Below are positions 47,221-54,962 of a stretch of DNA of 64,000 nt, piece after piece (the stretch's first letter is position 1; every line of letters begins with the position of its first letter). The notes below the pieces were generated by a model. That model saw only the letters and a list, made by a program, of their open reading frames with translations. It made no database searches and had not been told where the DNA came from. Location: the NCBI RefSeq assembly GCF_003464085.1, contig NZ_QSDR01000005.1, positions 1-64,000 of the forward strand, read 5' to 3'. The stretch comes from Clostridium sp. AM58-1XD (lineage in GTDB: Bacteria > Bacillota > Clostridia > Lachnospirales > Lachnospiraceae). The position numbers and the translations under genes were made by a program.

Positions 47221-47661
47221 ATGGTAGAACAGGAAACAATAATGCTGCTTCAAGAGTGTGATGCAGGTATTCAAATGGGAATTTCAGCAATCGATAATGT
47301 TTTGGAATATGTTTGTGATGAAACGTTAAAGCACTATTTGATGAATTATAAGGATGAGCACGTAGCAATCCAGGAGGAGTTACAAAAATTATTAGATGAT
47401 TATCACGATAAAGGGAAAGAGCCCAATACAGCCGCAAAGAGTATGTCCTGGCTGAAGATTAATGTAAAGCTAGTCATGAATGAATCGGACGGTACGATTG
47501 CTGATTTAATAACGGATGGCTGCAATATGGGAGTGAAGTCTCTGTATAAATACCTGAACCAGTATAATGACGCTGATGAAGAATCCAGAGATATTACGAA
47601 AAGATTAATCAAACTGGAGGAGAGGCTAACGGAAGACATGAGGCAGTTTTTGGGAAAATAA
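47221..47661 (+). CDS. DUF2383-like four-helix protein
   Basis: This 146-residue all-helical protein resembles the DUF2383 / PA2169 ferritin-like family: LLQECDAGIQMGISAIDNVLEYVCDETLKHYL at the N-terminus and NESDGTIADLITDGCNMGVKSLYKYLNQY in the second half match the helix pattern and the ITDGCNMG core. The role of this family is not established. The start has GAGGGAG. A terminator follows. It is in the AT-rich region downstream of ssrA. Confidence 0.7.
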   Translation: MVEQETIMLLQECDAGIQMGISAIDNVLEYVCDETLKHYLMNYKDEHVAIQEELQKLLDDYHDKGKEPNTAAKSMSWLKINVKLVMNESDGTIADLITDGCNMGVKSLYKYLNQYNDADEESRDITKRLIKLEERLTEDMRQFLGK

Positions 47662-47693
47662 AAAAAGAAATAGAAGTAAATTATAATAATAAA

Positions 47694-47756
47694 AGGGAAT
47701 GCCGCATAATGGCAGAAAATCATTTTGATTTCTGCCAGAAGCGATATTCCTTTTTT
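47694..47756. terminator. Terminator between convergent genes
   Basis: A long hairpin with an outer stem GGAAT..GC / GC..ATTCC and an inner stem GGCAGAAA / TTTCTGCC is followed by TTTTTT at 47751-47756. It serves the plus-strand gene at 47221 and may also end the minus-strand small gene, because A-rich sequence lies on the other side. Confidence 0.75.
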
Positions 47757-47799
47757 ACACAAATGAACGTGTGAATGATTGCAGAAAAACGAGAGGAAT

Positions 47800-47952
47800 T
47801 TATCCCTCTGATTCATGAACAATCTCTTCCAGTACACGAATTAAATCATGAACATTTTCCAGCCGTACATTGCGTTCCAGAATGGAATTTTTTAAATCGA
47901 TTGACAGGGACTCAAACTTATCCCGCAATTCAGGGGAAACATAAGATGCCAC
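47800..47952 (-). CDS. Small 50-residue protein
   Basis: A short minus-strand gene: GTG start at 47952, TAA at 47800-47802, preceded by a perfect AGGAGGTGAT ribosome-binding site. The product starts MASYVSPELRDKFESLSIDL and continues KNSILERNVRLENVHDLIRV, ending LEEIVHESEG. It is helical and amphipathic, with no signal or membrane segment. I recognise the general form from Lachnospiraceae but know no function. The strength of the ribosome-binding site and the charged, regular helix make it a real gene. Confidence 0.75.
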   Translation of the reverse strand: MASYVSPELRDKFESLSIDLKNSILERNVRLENVHDLIRVLEEIVHESEG

Positions 47953-48138
47953 GGTTATCACCTCCTGGAATAGTATGACCGGTTATATAAAAAGTATGAA
48001 CGAAATTGCAGTACCACAAAAAATGTGATCAGGAATACCATTATTTCTGCCCCTTCTTCTATATCATTTCCCATTGAAAAGATTACCGTTCATGGATTAT
48101 AATAGGATCATCACATATAAAAGGATGGTCTTATTTTT

Positions 48139-48453
48139 ATGGTATATGAATTGACATTGACGGCAACGCAGTTGAAAACGACGATCTTTGATCCGCCTGC
48201 CAGACTGATTAATTATAAGGAGCTCAGCTGTGCTGTCGGGATGGCTTATAAACAGGCTGGTCTGCCCCTGCCTGTTGCTGAGAACGGCATGGATATTAAG
48301 GAGTTCAGAGATAAGGGGCTGCAGGCCTTTGGGAATAATCCAGATGTACAGGAAAAGGTGAAATATGTAATTGAAACCTATATATTCAGCCCTGGAGAAG
48401 TCATGGACGATGATTCGCAGGTGACAATGAAACTGGGGTATGAAGCGGGATAA
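48139..48453 (+). CDS. Hypothetical protein
   Basis: This 104-residue protein is not recognised. It opens MVYELTLTATQLKTTIFDPP, has a central AVGMAYKQAGLPLPVAENGMDIKEFRDKG and ends with TMKLGYEAG, with no membrane segment or signal. An AAAGGATGG lies about ten bases before the ATG. The next 570 bases contain no clear gene. Its reading frame has ordinary codon use for this region, but nothing else supports it. Confidence 0.5.
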   Translation: MVYELTLTATQLKTTIFDPPARLINYKELSCAVGMAYKQAGLPLPVAENGMDIKEFRDKGLQAFGNNPDVQEKVKYVIETYIFSPGEVMDDDSQVTMKLGYEAG

Positions 48454-49026
48454 AGGATAACACCTGCAACAAGCACTGTGCGTGACAGATACTGGAGAGA
48501 AAGAAACGGAAAAACCTGTAGTTTCGGGTTGCATAGTTGGATAATACAGTGTATTATTTATATAATACTGTATTGATTATACAATTTAGAATTTTATACA
48601 TATTTAAAAGGCTAAATGATTCGGTACATGGCGAACGGTTTGGCCTGAGCGGTATCCTTTTTATTATTATAAAATCCTTTAACATCCTTTCTGTAATTCG
48701 TTCGGATTACAGGGATAATGTCATCAATACCCTTGCAGCTCAACATATTCTGGGAGAAATTCAATTACGAAAATATTAATAATCATATCAAAACTCTTTG
48801 ACGTATCATAAGGAGGGAGAATGGGGATTGGTGCAACCGCCCGTTACCCCTGTTCAAATCTCCGGTGAATGAGAATGGATGATTATGGATCTGCCGCTTT
48901 GGACAGGCGGTTTCTGAAATGGAAATCGTACATTCTGTCTGAAGGGAAAATGCTGTATTTGGAACGATAGGACGGGAATGATAAGGAAAATATTTAAGCA
49001 ATGGAAGATAGCTGAGGGGACGGATT
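48454..49026. other. Gene-poor AT-rich intergenic region
   Basis: I see no convincing gene in these 573 bases. A near-perfect AT palindrome is at 48543-48574 (ATACAGTGTATTAT against ATAATACTGTAT). A 15-residue reading frame at 48821-48868 has a strong AAGGAGGGAGA site and could be a leader peptide for the MATE gene. An 80-codon frame at 48537 lacks a ribosome-binding site and is AT-composed noise. Confidence 0.5.
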
Positions 49027-50415
49027 ATGGCTGAAACTAGGAATGATTTTTCTAAGGGAAGTATTATAAAAAATATTATGAGTCTGGCTGTGCCGATGAC
49101 TTTGGCCCAGCTCATTAACGTATTATACAATATTGTGGACAGAATCTATATTGGTCAGATACCGAATGAAGCGATGGTATCGTTGACAGGAATCGGGCTT
49201 TGCCTTCCGATTATATCGATGGTTATCGCGTTTGCCAATCTGTTTGGAATGGGAGGCGCGCCTCTCTGTTCCATCGAGAGGGGACGCGGGAATCTGGAAG
49301 AAGCAGAGTATATCATGGGCAACTCATTTGTCATGATGATCCTTTTTGGCATTGTGCTTACGGCTGTCGGTCTGTTTTTTAAGCGGCCCATGCTCTATCT
49401 GTTTGGAGCCAGTGATGTGACATTTCCATATGCGGATCATTATGTGACCATTTATCTTTTGGGAAGTATTTTTGTAATGACCGGCCTTGGAATGAACAGT
49501 TTTATCAACTCTCAGGGATTTGGAAAAACGGGAATGATGACCGTCCTGCTGGGGGCCGTTGCCAATATTATTCTGGATCCGATTTTTATTTTTGGACTAC
49601 ATATGGGCGTACAGGGAGCTGCTCTTGCAACCGTTATTTCACAGGCTCTATCTGCTGTATGGATTATACACTTCCTTGTCAGTGATAAGGCGATTCTGAA
49701 GCTGAAGAGGACACGGTTCCGCCTGAAAAAAGAACGTGTTATGTCTATTATGGGCCTGGGCCTTTCCGGATTCACCATGTCTTTTACGAATTCACTCGTC
49801 CAAATCGTATGTAATGCCAGCCTCCAGCAGTTTGGCGGCGATCTCTATGTAGGAATCATGACAGTGGTCAACTCCGTCCGTGAGGTGTTCACCATGCCGG
49901 TTAACGGGCTGAATAACGGAGCGCAGCCGGTCATTGGCTATAACTATGGGGCGGAGGAATATAAGAGGGTTAAGCAGTCGATTATCGTCATATCGGTCAT
50001 TGAGATTATCTATACAATTATCATGTGGGGGGCCATTCACACATTCCCTGAATTTTTTATCCGCATTTTTGATAAAGAGGGCGCCATGGTGGTAGAGGGG
50101 GCCGTTGCCATGAAAATCTATTATTTTGGATTCTTCATGATGGCGCTTCAGTTTGCAGGGCAGGCCGTTTTCGTCGCTTTGGGAAAATCAAAACGGGCCG
50201 TATTTTTTTCCATATTCCGGAAGGTTATTATTGTTGTGCCGCTGACGCTTCTTCTGCCTCATATGTTCGACCTGGGGACAAACGGTGTCTTTATGGCAGA
50301 GCCCGTATCCAATTTTCTGGGAGGCCTGGCCTGTTATGGAACCATGCTGTTTACCGTATGGCCGGAACTGACGAGAAAGGAAAGAGAGAAGACCATGCAC
50401 AGTACCGAACTATAA
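49027..50415 (+). CDS. MATE family efflux transporter
   Basis: This 462-residue protein has about 12 membrane helices in two homologous halves, typical of the MatE family: IMSLAVPMTLAQLINVLYNIVDRIYIGQ in the first half and GFTMSFTNSLVQIVCNASLQQFGGDLYVG in the second. ANLFGMGGAPLCSIERGRG and NNGAQPVIGYNYGA are the common loops. MATE proteins export drugs or metabolites with a sodium or proton gradient; the substrate is not predictable. The start codon has weak GAGGGGACG upstream. A possible leader peptide lies 160 bases before. Confidence 0.92.
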   Translation: MAETRNDFSKGSIIKNIMSLAVPMTLAQLINVLYNIVDRIYIGQIPNEAMVSLTGIGLCLPIISMVIAFANLFGMGGAPLCSIERGRGNLEEAEYIMGNSFVMMILFGIVLTAVGLFFKRPMLYLFGASDVTFPYADHYVTIYLLGSIFVMTGLGMNSFINSQGFGKTGMMTVLLGAVANIILDPIFIFGLHMGVQGAALATVISQALSAVWIIHFLVSDKAILKLKRTRFRLKKERVMSIMGLGLSGFTMSFTNSLVQIVCNASLQQFGGDLYVGIMTVVNSVREVFTMPVNGLNNGAQPVIGYNYGAEEYKRVKQSIIVISVIEIIYTIIMWGAIHTFPEFFIRIFDKEGAMVVEGAVAMKIYYFGFFMMALQFAGQAVFVALGKSKRAVFFSIFRKVIIVVPLTLLLPHMFDLGTNGVFMAEPVSNFLGGLACYGTMLFTVWPELTRKEREKTMHSTEL

Positions 50416-50463
50416 CTCGCAGTTATGTGTATAATTCCATTTTTTAAAATAGAAGAAATACTA

Positions 50464-50492
50464 TTGACAGATAACTTATTTTGATTAATAAT
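50464..50492 (+). promoter_or_regulatory. Promoter of ilvE
   Basis: TTGACA at 50464-50469 and AATAAT at 50487-50492 with a 17-base spacer, about 80 bases before the ilvE start. No T-box or leader peptide is visible in the short leader. Confidence 0.55.
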
Positions 50493-50572
50493 GGGAAATA
50501 ATTTTAGTATTGCTGACACACATACCGGATAAGTGACCGGAAAATCTGCCAGTATGAGAAAGGGAGATTATT

Positions 50573-51643
50573 ATGCAGACGATTAGAATTGAAAGAACGA
50601 CATGCCCAAAGGAAAAACCAGGAAAGGATAATCCATTGGCATTTGGCACGATTTTCACGGACCATATGTTTGAAGTGGATTACGAAGAAGGAAAGGGCTG
50701 GTATGATCCAAGGATTGTGCCGTACCATTCGCTGTCTCTGGATCCGTCGGCTATGGTGTTCCACTATGGGCAGACGATGTTTGAAGGTTTAAAGGCTTAT
50801 AAGGCAGCAGATGGAAGAGTTCTTTTATTCCGTCCTGATAAGAATATTGAACGTGCAAACAGAAGCAACAGGAGGCTTTGCATCCCGGAAATTCCGCCGG
50901 AGCTTTTTATGGATGGACTGATGAAGCTTGTAGATATGGAAAAGGACTGGATTCCGACAAAACCGGGAACCTCTCTTTATATTCGCCCATTCATTATTGC
51001 TACGGATCCATTCCTTGGTGTACGGCCGTCCAATACATACAAATTCATGATTATTCTGTCCCCTGTGGGAGCTTATTATGAAAGCGGACTGGACCCTGTA
51101 AAAATATGGATTGAAGATGATTATGTAAGGGCTGTAAGGGGCGGAATCGGCGAGGCAAAGACAGGCGGCAACTACGTCGCATCTCTGGCTTCTCAGGTGA
51201 AGGCTCATGAGGCCGGATACGCTCAGGTCCTGTGGTTGGATGGAATAGAGAGAAAATATATCGAAGAAGTCGGAGCGATGAATATTTTCTTTAAGATAAA
51301 CGGCGTTGTCGTTACCCCAATGCTGAATGGCAGTATCCTCCCGGGTGTAACGAGAGCTTCTGCAATTGAACTGTGTAAACAGTGGGGAATCCCGGTAGAA
51401 GAGAGAAGAATTTCCGTTGACGAAGTTGTAAAAGCTGCGGAGAGCGGAGAAATGGAAGAGTGTTTCGGAACCGGTACGGCTGCAGTTGTATCGCCAGTCG
51501 GTGAACTTCGCTATGAAAATGAGAAAATGGCAATCGGAGGGAATAAGATCGGTGAGCTGACTCAGAGAATTTATGACACGATTACGGGTATCCAGTTAGG
51601 TGAGATTGAGGGACCAGAAGGCTGGAGTGTAGAAGTTAAATAA
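50573..51643 (+). CDS. ilvE: Branched-chain amino acid aminotransferase
   Basis: IlvE is a class IV PLP aminotransferase that interconverts leucine, isoleucine and valine with their keto acids. This 356-residue protein has the long (type II, eukaryote-like) N-terminus, PSAMVFHYGQTMFEGLKAYK, SLYIRPFIIATD, GEAKTGGNYVASL with the PLP lysine and EVGAMNIFFKI, and LPGVTRASAIELC for the phosphate clamp. AGAAAGGGAG precedes the ATG. A strong terminator follows, so it is a single-gene unit. Confidence 0.95.
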   Translation: MQTIRIERTTCPKEKPGKDNPLAFGTIFTDHMFEVDYEEGKGWYDPRIVPYHSLSLDPSAMVFHYGQTMFEGLKAYKAADGRVLLFRPDKNIERANRSNRRLCIPEIPPELFMDGLMKLVDMEKDWIPTKPGTSLYIRPFIIATDPFLGVRPSNTYKFMIILSPVGAYYESGLDPVKIWIEDDYVRAVRGGIGEAKTGGNYVASLASQVKAHEAGYAQVLWLDGIERKYIEEVGAMNIFFKINGVVVTPMLNGSILPGVTRASAIELCKQWGIPVEERRISVDEVVKAAESGEMEECFGTGTAAVVSPVGELRYENEKMAIGGNKIGELTQRIYDTITGIQLGEIEGPEGWSVEVK

Positions 51644-51644
51644 A

Positions 51645-51678
51645 AAAGTTCCGCGCCGGAAAGCGCGGAACTTTTTTT
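51645..51678 (+). terminator. Terminator of ilvE
   Basis: AAAGTTCCGCG pairs with CGCGGAACTTT around a short loop, followed by seven T, right behind the ilvE stop. Confidence 0.92.
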
Positions 51679-51710
51679 GCTGCTGCCTCAGGGGGAGGAA
51701 ACGAGGCGTA

Positions 51711-51739
51711 TTGATTCTGACGCTGATGTGTGGTAAAAT
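51711..51739 (+). promoter_or_regulatory. Promoter of the exported TIM-barrel gene
   Basis: TTGATT at 51711-51716 and TAAAAT at 51734-51739 with a 17-base spacer, 37 bases before the chosen start. Confidence 0.55.
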
Positions 51740-51775
51740 GCATTCCATATGGGGAAAAGGAGAAGCACATGCATT

Positions 51776-53377
51776 ATGAAATGGGGGAAGAGCAAAACGA
51801 CAGCGACGATATTGGCGGCAGCTGTCTTTTTATCGGTTACAGGAGGATTCGGAAGTTATGCGGCGGAACGGCCTGCGTATTTGAAATCGGCAACCTATTA
51901 TTCCGATGACTGGGTCGTAAATTTCTGGAACAGCGAAAGCATCCATATGGATGAAGAGCTGGCACAGATTGCAGCAGATGGATTTAACAGCATTATACTC
52001 GTGATTCCCTGGCAGGAATTCCAGCCGCAGATGGCGCCAGCGAGATACGAGGAATACGCGCTGCAAAAACTGGACCGTGTGATGGAAGCAGCAGAACGCC
52101 ATGGCCTTTGGGTCAGCTTCCGCGTAGGGTACACATGGGATTACAGCGGGGGAAATACACTGGTAAGGTATGAGCAGCTTCTGCATGATGAGACCGTAAG
52201 GGCTGCCTGGCTGGATTATGTAAAGAAGATATATGAAGCCGGAAGTGCGCACAGCAACTTTTACGGCGGCTTTCTTACATGGGAAGACTTTTGGAACTAT
52301 GTGGAGACAGCCAAAAGAGGAAGAAAAGGCAGATCCAGTGTGAACAAGGCTGAAATGATCGGATATCAGGATTACGTACAGACACATTATACGCTGGAGG
52401 AACTGCGGGACAATTTTGGAGTGGATGTCGATAATTATGGAGAAATTTGGGTTCCATCCATAACAGAACCGGCATTTCGTATTTTCTATGAGTATTATGA
52501 CGACTTCCTTAACCGGCTTTTAGCAGAAAGTCAAACGGTATTTCCAGATTTATCTATGGAGGTGCGGCTGGATGTAGATCCTGTGCCGGGGATAGACGGA
52601 GATTCTGTAGGAGCAGCACATGTGTCGACCTTCAGCGCGCAGGGAGCCTCTTATACATCTGCCATGTACAGTGTTTCCATGGCTCAGGAACCATATACCA
52701 GAATCACGGCGGCAGAAGCGAACCGTGCTATGGAACATATACTGAGTGATTTAAACACGCACAGCGGCGGAAAACGAATTTATATCGATCAGCTGCTGTA
52801 TACGGACAATACTCCAGGATTTGAACATAACGCGCAGCTTAAGCAGGAAGAGAAAGCCGTATTTGTGGAAGGGATGGCGCCGGTTCTTCATGCATACACC
52901 ATGGGATACGGTGTTTGGACTTACAGGAATTATGGCAATAATGCCCTTTACAATGCACAGTTTGGCCTTGGGACATCCGGGTGGAGCTTCGAGAAGGGCT
53001 GTGAAGTCACAGAGATCAACGGTACTAATATGGCAAAGCTTTCACCTAAGAGCAGTATCAGACAGGATTTAGGGAATCGACTGGGGGAAGGCGAAACAGT
53101 AAAAGTCAGATTTAAGGCGAAAACTGACGGATCCAGACAGATATGGGTTACCCTTGGACAGGAGACCAAGTATGTTACGGTTTCGGGAGAAAAAGACGTA
53201 TATCTGGAATATCTGACCAGGGGAGAAAGCATTTCTTTTGCTGCTGACGGTGAGGCGTTTATCGATGATGTAAAGGTATACGGATTTGAAACGGACGGTG
53301 AGCTCTACAGCATTACGGGAGATGAAATGAGCCTGACAGGTGCTGTGCGGAAATTGAATCATACCTTGGGAAAATAA
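51776..53377 (+). CDS. Exported glycosidase-like TIM-barrel protein
   Basis: This protein of about 533 residues has a signal peptide (TTATILAAAVFLSVTGGFGSYAA) and a TIM-barrel-like domain with DGFNSIILVIPWQEFQP, KLDRVMEAAERHGLWVSFRVGY, FYGGFLTWEDFWNYV and LSMEVRLDVDPVPG. About 150 C-terminal residues then look like a beta-sandwich carbohydrate-binding module (TVKVRFKAKTDGSRQIWVTL). The barrel recalls GH5/GH42-type clans, and the glutamate in FLTWEDFW may be catalytic, but I cannot assign a family. The ATG at 51749 has no ribosome-binding site. The one at 51776 has AAGGAG at a long 13-base distance. Confidence 0.72.
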   Translation: MKWGKSKTTATILAAAVFLSVTGGFGSYAAERPAYLKSATYYSDDWVVNFWNSESIHMDEELAQIAADGFNSIILVIPWQEFQPQMAPARYEEYALQKLDRVMEAAERHGLWVSFRVGYTWDYSGGNTLVRYEQLLHDETVRAAWLDYVKKIYEAGSAHSNFYGGFLTWEDFWNYVETAKRGRKGRSSVNKAEMIGYQDYVQTHYTLEELRDNFGVDVDNYGEIWVPSITEPAFRIFYEYYDDFLNRLLAESQTVFPDLSMEVRLDVDPVPGIDGDSVGAAHVSTFSAQGASYTSAMYSVSMAQEPYTRITAAEANRAMEHILSDLNTHSGGKRIYIDQLLYTDNTPGFEHNAQLKQEEKAVFVEGMAPVLHAYTMGYGVWTYRNYGNNALYNAQFGLGTSGWSFEKGCEVTEINGTNMAKLSPKSSIRQDLGNRLGEGETVKVRFKAKTDGSRQIWVTLGQETKYVTVSGEKDVYLEYLTRGESISFAADGEAFIDDVKVYGFETDGELYSITGDEMSLTGAVRKLNHTLGK

Positions 53378-53413
53378 AGATATTAAGGGTACATGAGAAA
53401 GGAGAACAATCAA

Positions 53414-53980
53414 TTGGATACAGAACAGACGGGAGCAGAACGGTTTTTTGTTCAGACCAGAATGACAGAGGAGATTTATCAGTATGGAAGCAAAGGATTC
53501 CGGAAATATTCTTTCCAGAACGGAGGGTGGAAAATATGGGCGTTTTTTCTTGTCTCAATTCCGCTTTCAGGGGCAGGAATGCTGTTTGCCCGCGGCGCAG
53601 CCGGGAGGATTTACAGCTTCATTTTCGGCGTGCTCGTATTGGTCTTTCTGCCGCTCTTTTTTGTTTGGGCTACGAGAAAAATGAAAATAGGGCAGGCTTA
53701 TCGTAAAATCGTAGATGAGATGGAGGGAAATATTGACCAGTCCTACGTGTTTTATGAGGACTGTGTGAAAATGAAGCGCTGGTATATTGAGGAGACCATG
53801 AAATATTCGTTCCTTGTATTTATGCTGGAACTGCCTGACATGTTCATGCTATTTACCAGGAGCAATACCATCTATTATTTCAGAAAAGATGAGATTACTG
53901 GAGGAACAGCAAGGGAATTCCGTGAATTTATAGAAGAAAAGGCGGGACTGAAGACGGAATATGCCGCGGTGAAAGGATAA
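53414..53980 (+). CDS. YcxB-like membrane protein
   Basis: This protein of about 188 residues has two adjacent membrane helices (IWAFFLVSIPLSGAGMLF and IYSFIFGVLVLVFLPLFFVW). A soluble C-terminal part follows, in which VFYEDCVKMKRWYIEETMKYSFLVFMLELPDMFMLFTR fits the YcxB-like C-terminal domain. A TTG at 53414 with AAAGGAG nine bases upstream is the likeliest start. The ATG at 53393 overlaps that site and has none of its own. Function unknown. It pairs with the next gene, five bases away, which has the same layout. Confidence 0.7.
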   Translation: MDTEQTGAERFFVQTRMTEEIYQYGSKGFRKYSFQNGGWKIWAFFLVSIPLSGAGMLFARGAAGRIYSFIFGVLVLVFLPLFFVWATRKMKIGQAYRKIVDEMEGNIDQSYVFYEDCVKMKRWYIEETMKYSFLVFMLELPDMFMLFTRSNTIYYFRKDEITGGTAREFREFIEEKAGLKTEYAAVKG

Positions 53981-53984
53981 AAAT

Positions 53985-54548
53985 ATGGAGACAAAATTTT
54001 GTACTGTAACACGTCATGATGAAGAGCTGTACAGAGAACTTATGAAGCAGAACGGCTGGAAGCTGAATGTGTTCCGGAAGTATTACGCGACATTCTGTAT
54101 TCTTGCACTGATTGCTGTGACGGCAGTCCGTGCAGTAATTGTGAGCAGAGGGACGGGAACAGAACTCATTCCGGCAGCCCGTGCGTTTTTTGCAATCGGT
54201 TTTGCAGCCGCGGCCGCAGCGTTTGTTCTGGAATTAAAGAATGCGTTTAAAAGGGAAGAAAAGACCCTGCATTTAAAGGCTCAGCAGAAAATGCAGCAGT
54301 CAGGGAAAGCCGGAGAGAAAGAAGAAATCCACTGGTATGAAGACTGTTGTGTGATTGATACGGAGGAAATATCCAGCAGGTACGAGTATACCGGACTGAA
54401 AAAGGTGGAAGAGGGAGATAAGTATATCTTTATTACCTTTGGAGGCGATGTGACTGTTGCTGCAGATAAGAACGGGTTCCGTCAGGGAAAACCGGATAAG
54501 CTTAAAAAATTTCTGGATGGGAAGACAGGGCGGTTGGACAAGATCTGA
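53985..54548 (+). CDS. YcxB-like membrane protein
   Basis: This 187-residue protein has the same layout as its upstream neighbour: a short N-terminus, two hydrophobic segments (YATFCILALIAVTAVRAVIV and ARAFFAIGFAAAAAAFVLEL) and a soluble C-terminal half with EIHWYEDCCVIDTEEISSRYEYTGLKKVEEGDKYIFITFG, the YcxB-like pattern. The two genes are probably one duplicated pair. Function unknown. A hairpin-repeat region follows. Confidence 0.68.
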   Translation: METKFCTVTRHDEELYRELMKQNGWKLNVFRKYYATFCILALIAVTAVRAVIVSRGTGTELIPAARAFFAIGFAAAAAAFVLELKNAFKREEKTLHLKAQQKMQQSGKAGEKEEIHWYEDCCVIDTEEISSRYEYTGLKKVEEGDKYIFITFGGDVTVAADKNGFRQGKPDKLKKFLDGKTGRLDKI

Positions 54549-54604
54549 AAAGAGCACCTTTGGAGCAAACAGAATGTAATTAAAAAGAATTAAACTAAAA
54601 ATAA

Positions 54605-54726
54605 AGAGAGAGTGTGGCAAAAGTAAAATCAGATATGCATCCGATACCAGATTTCGATCACGGCAACAGCCGGGTCACTTCAAACGGTGCGTAGGCAATG
54701 ATTTTTTATTCTGCAATACTCTCTTT
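54605..54726. repeat. Repeat A, copy 1
   Basis: An element with complementary ends: AGAGAGTGTGGCA near 54605-54619 pairs, with G-U pairs, with TGCAATACTCTCT near 54712-54724. The interior GATACCAGATTTCG and GGCAATG are shared with the copy at 58078-58208. The right inner arm is diverged here. Confidence 0.6.
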
Positions 54727-54768
54727 TTGATAACATAAAATGCGCCTATGAGAGGAAAACTTTGTGCT

Positions 54769-54847
54769 GAGCAGAACTATTTGCTGCGGCTTGCCCTCTG
54801 GATCAAGCTGATTCCCGCCCGTTTTTATGGAGTGAGGAACGGGAGAA
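54769..54847. repeat. Repeat B, copy 1
   Basis: About 80 bases starting GAGCAGAACTATTTGCTGCG and GCTTGCCCTCTGGATCAAGC, closely matching 61548-61626 (about three quarters identical by eye, including spacing). It has no reading frame. Confidence 0.65.
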
Positions 54848-54878
54848 ATGAAGAATATAAAAGATTTTGAAGAGATTA

Positions 54879-54931
54879 TTGACATATGCAAATAAATGGT
54901 GTAATCTATTTATTAGCATATGCCAATAAAT
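54879..54931 (+). promoter_or_regulatory. Promoter and direct repeats before the DUF134-NifX gene
   Basis: TTGACA at 54879-54884 and TAATCT at 54902-54907 are 17 bases apart. ATATGCAAATAAAT (54884-54897) and ATATGCCAATAAAT (54918-54931) are direct repeats 34 bases apart that flank the -10 box. They are plausible binding sites for the encoded DUF134 helix-turn-helix, but this is inference. Confidence 0.5.
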
Positions 54932-54962
54932 AACTGTATTTTACAAAGGTCAGGAGGATGAT

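Larger units (their letters stand above)
54549..54962. other. Intergenic region with two repeat elements
   Basis: These 414 bases contain no gene. They hold a copy of repeat A (54605-54726) and a copy of repeat B (54769-54847), and then the promoter and repeated boxes of the DUF134 gene (54879-54931). Confidence 0.7.

Noticed and set aside
48537..48779. 80-codon plus-strand frame
   Set aside because: No ribosome-binding site, AT-driven composition and no recognisable motif.
48827..48862. tRNA-like piece containing GTTCAAATC
   Set aside because: No acceptor, D or anticodon stem can be drawn, so it is not a tRNA gene. It is kept only as a weak hint of a decayed attachment site.
51769..51900. 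Alternative ATG at 51769 six bases after AAGGAG
   Set aside because: It opens a different frame that ends early and encodes no signal peptide or family motif. The frame of the exported protein is preferred.
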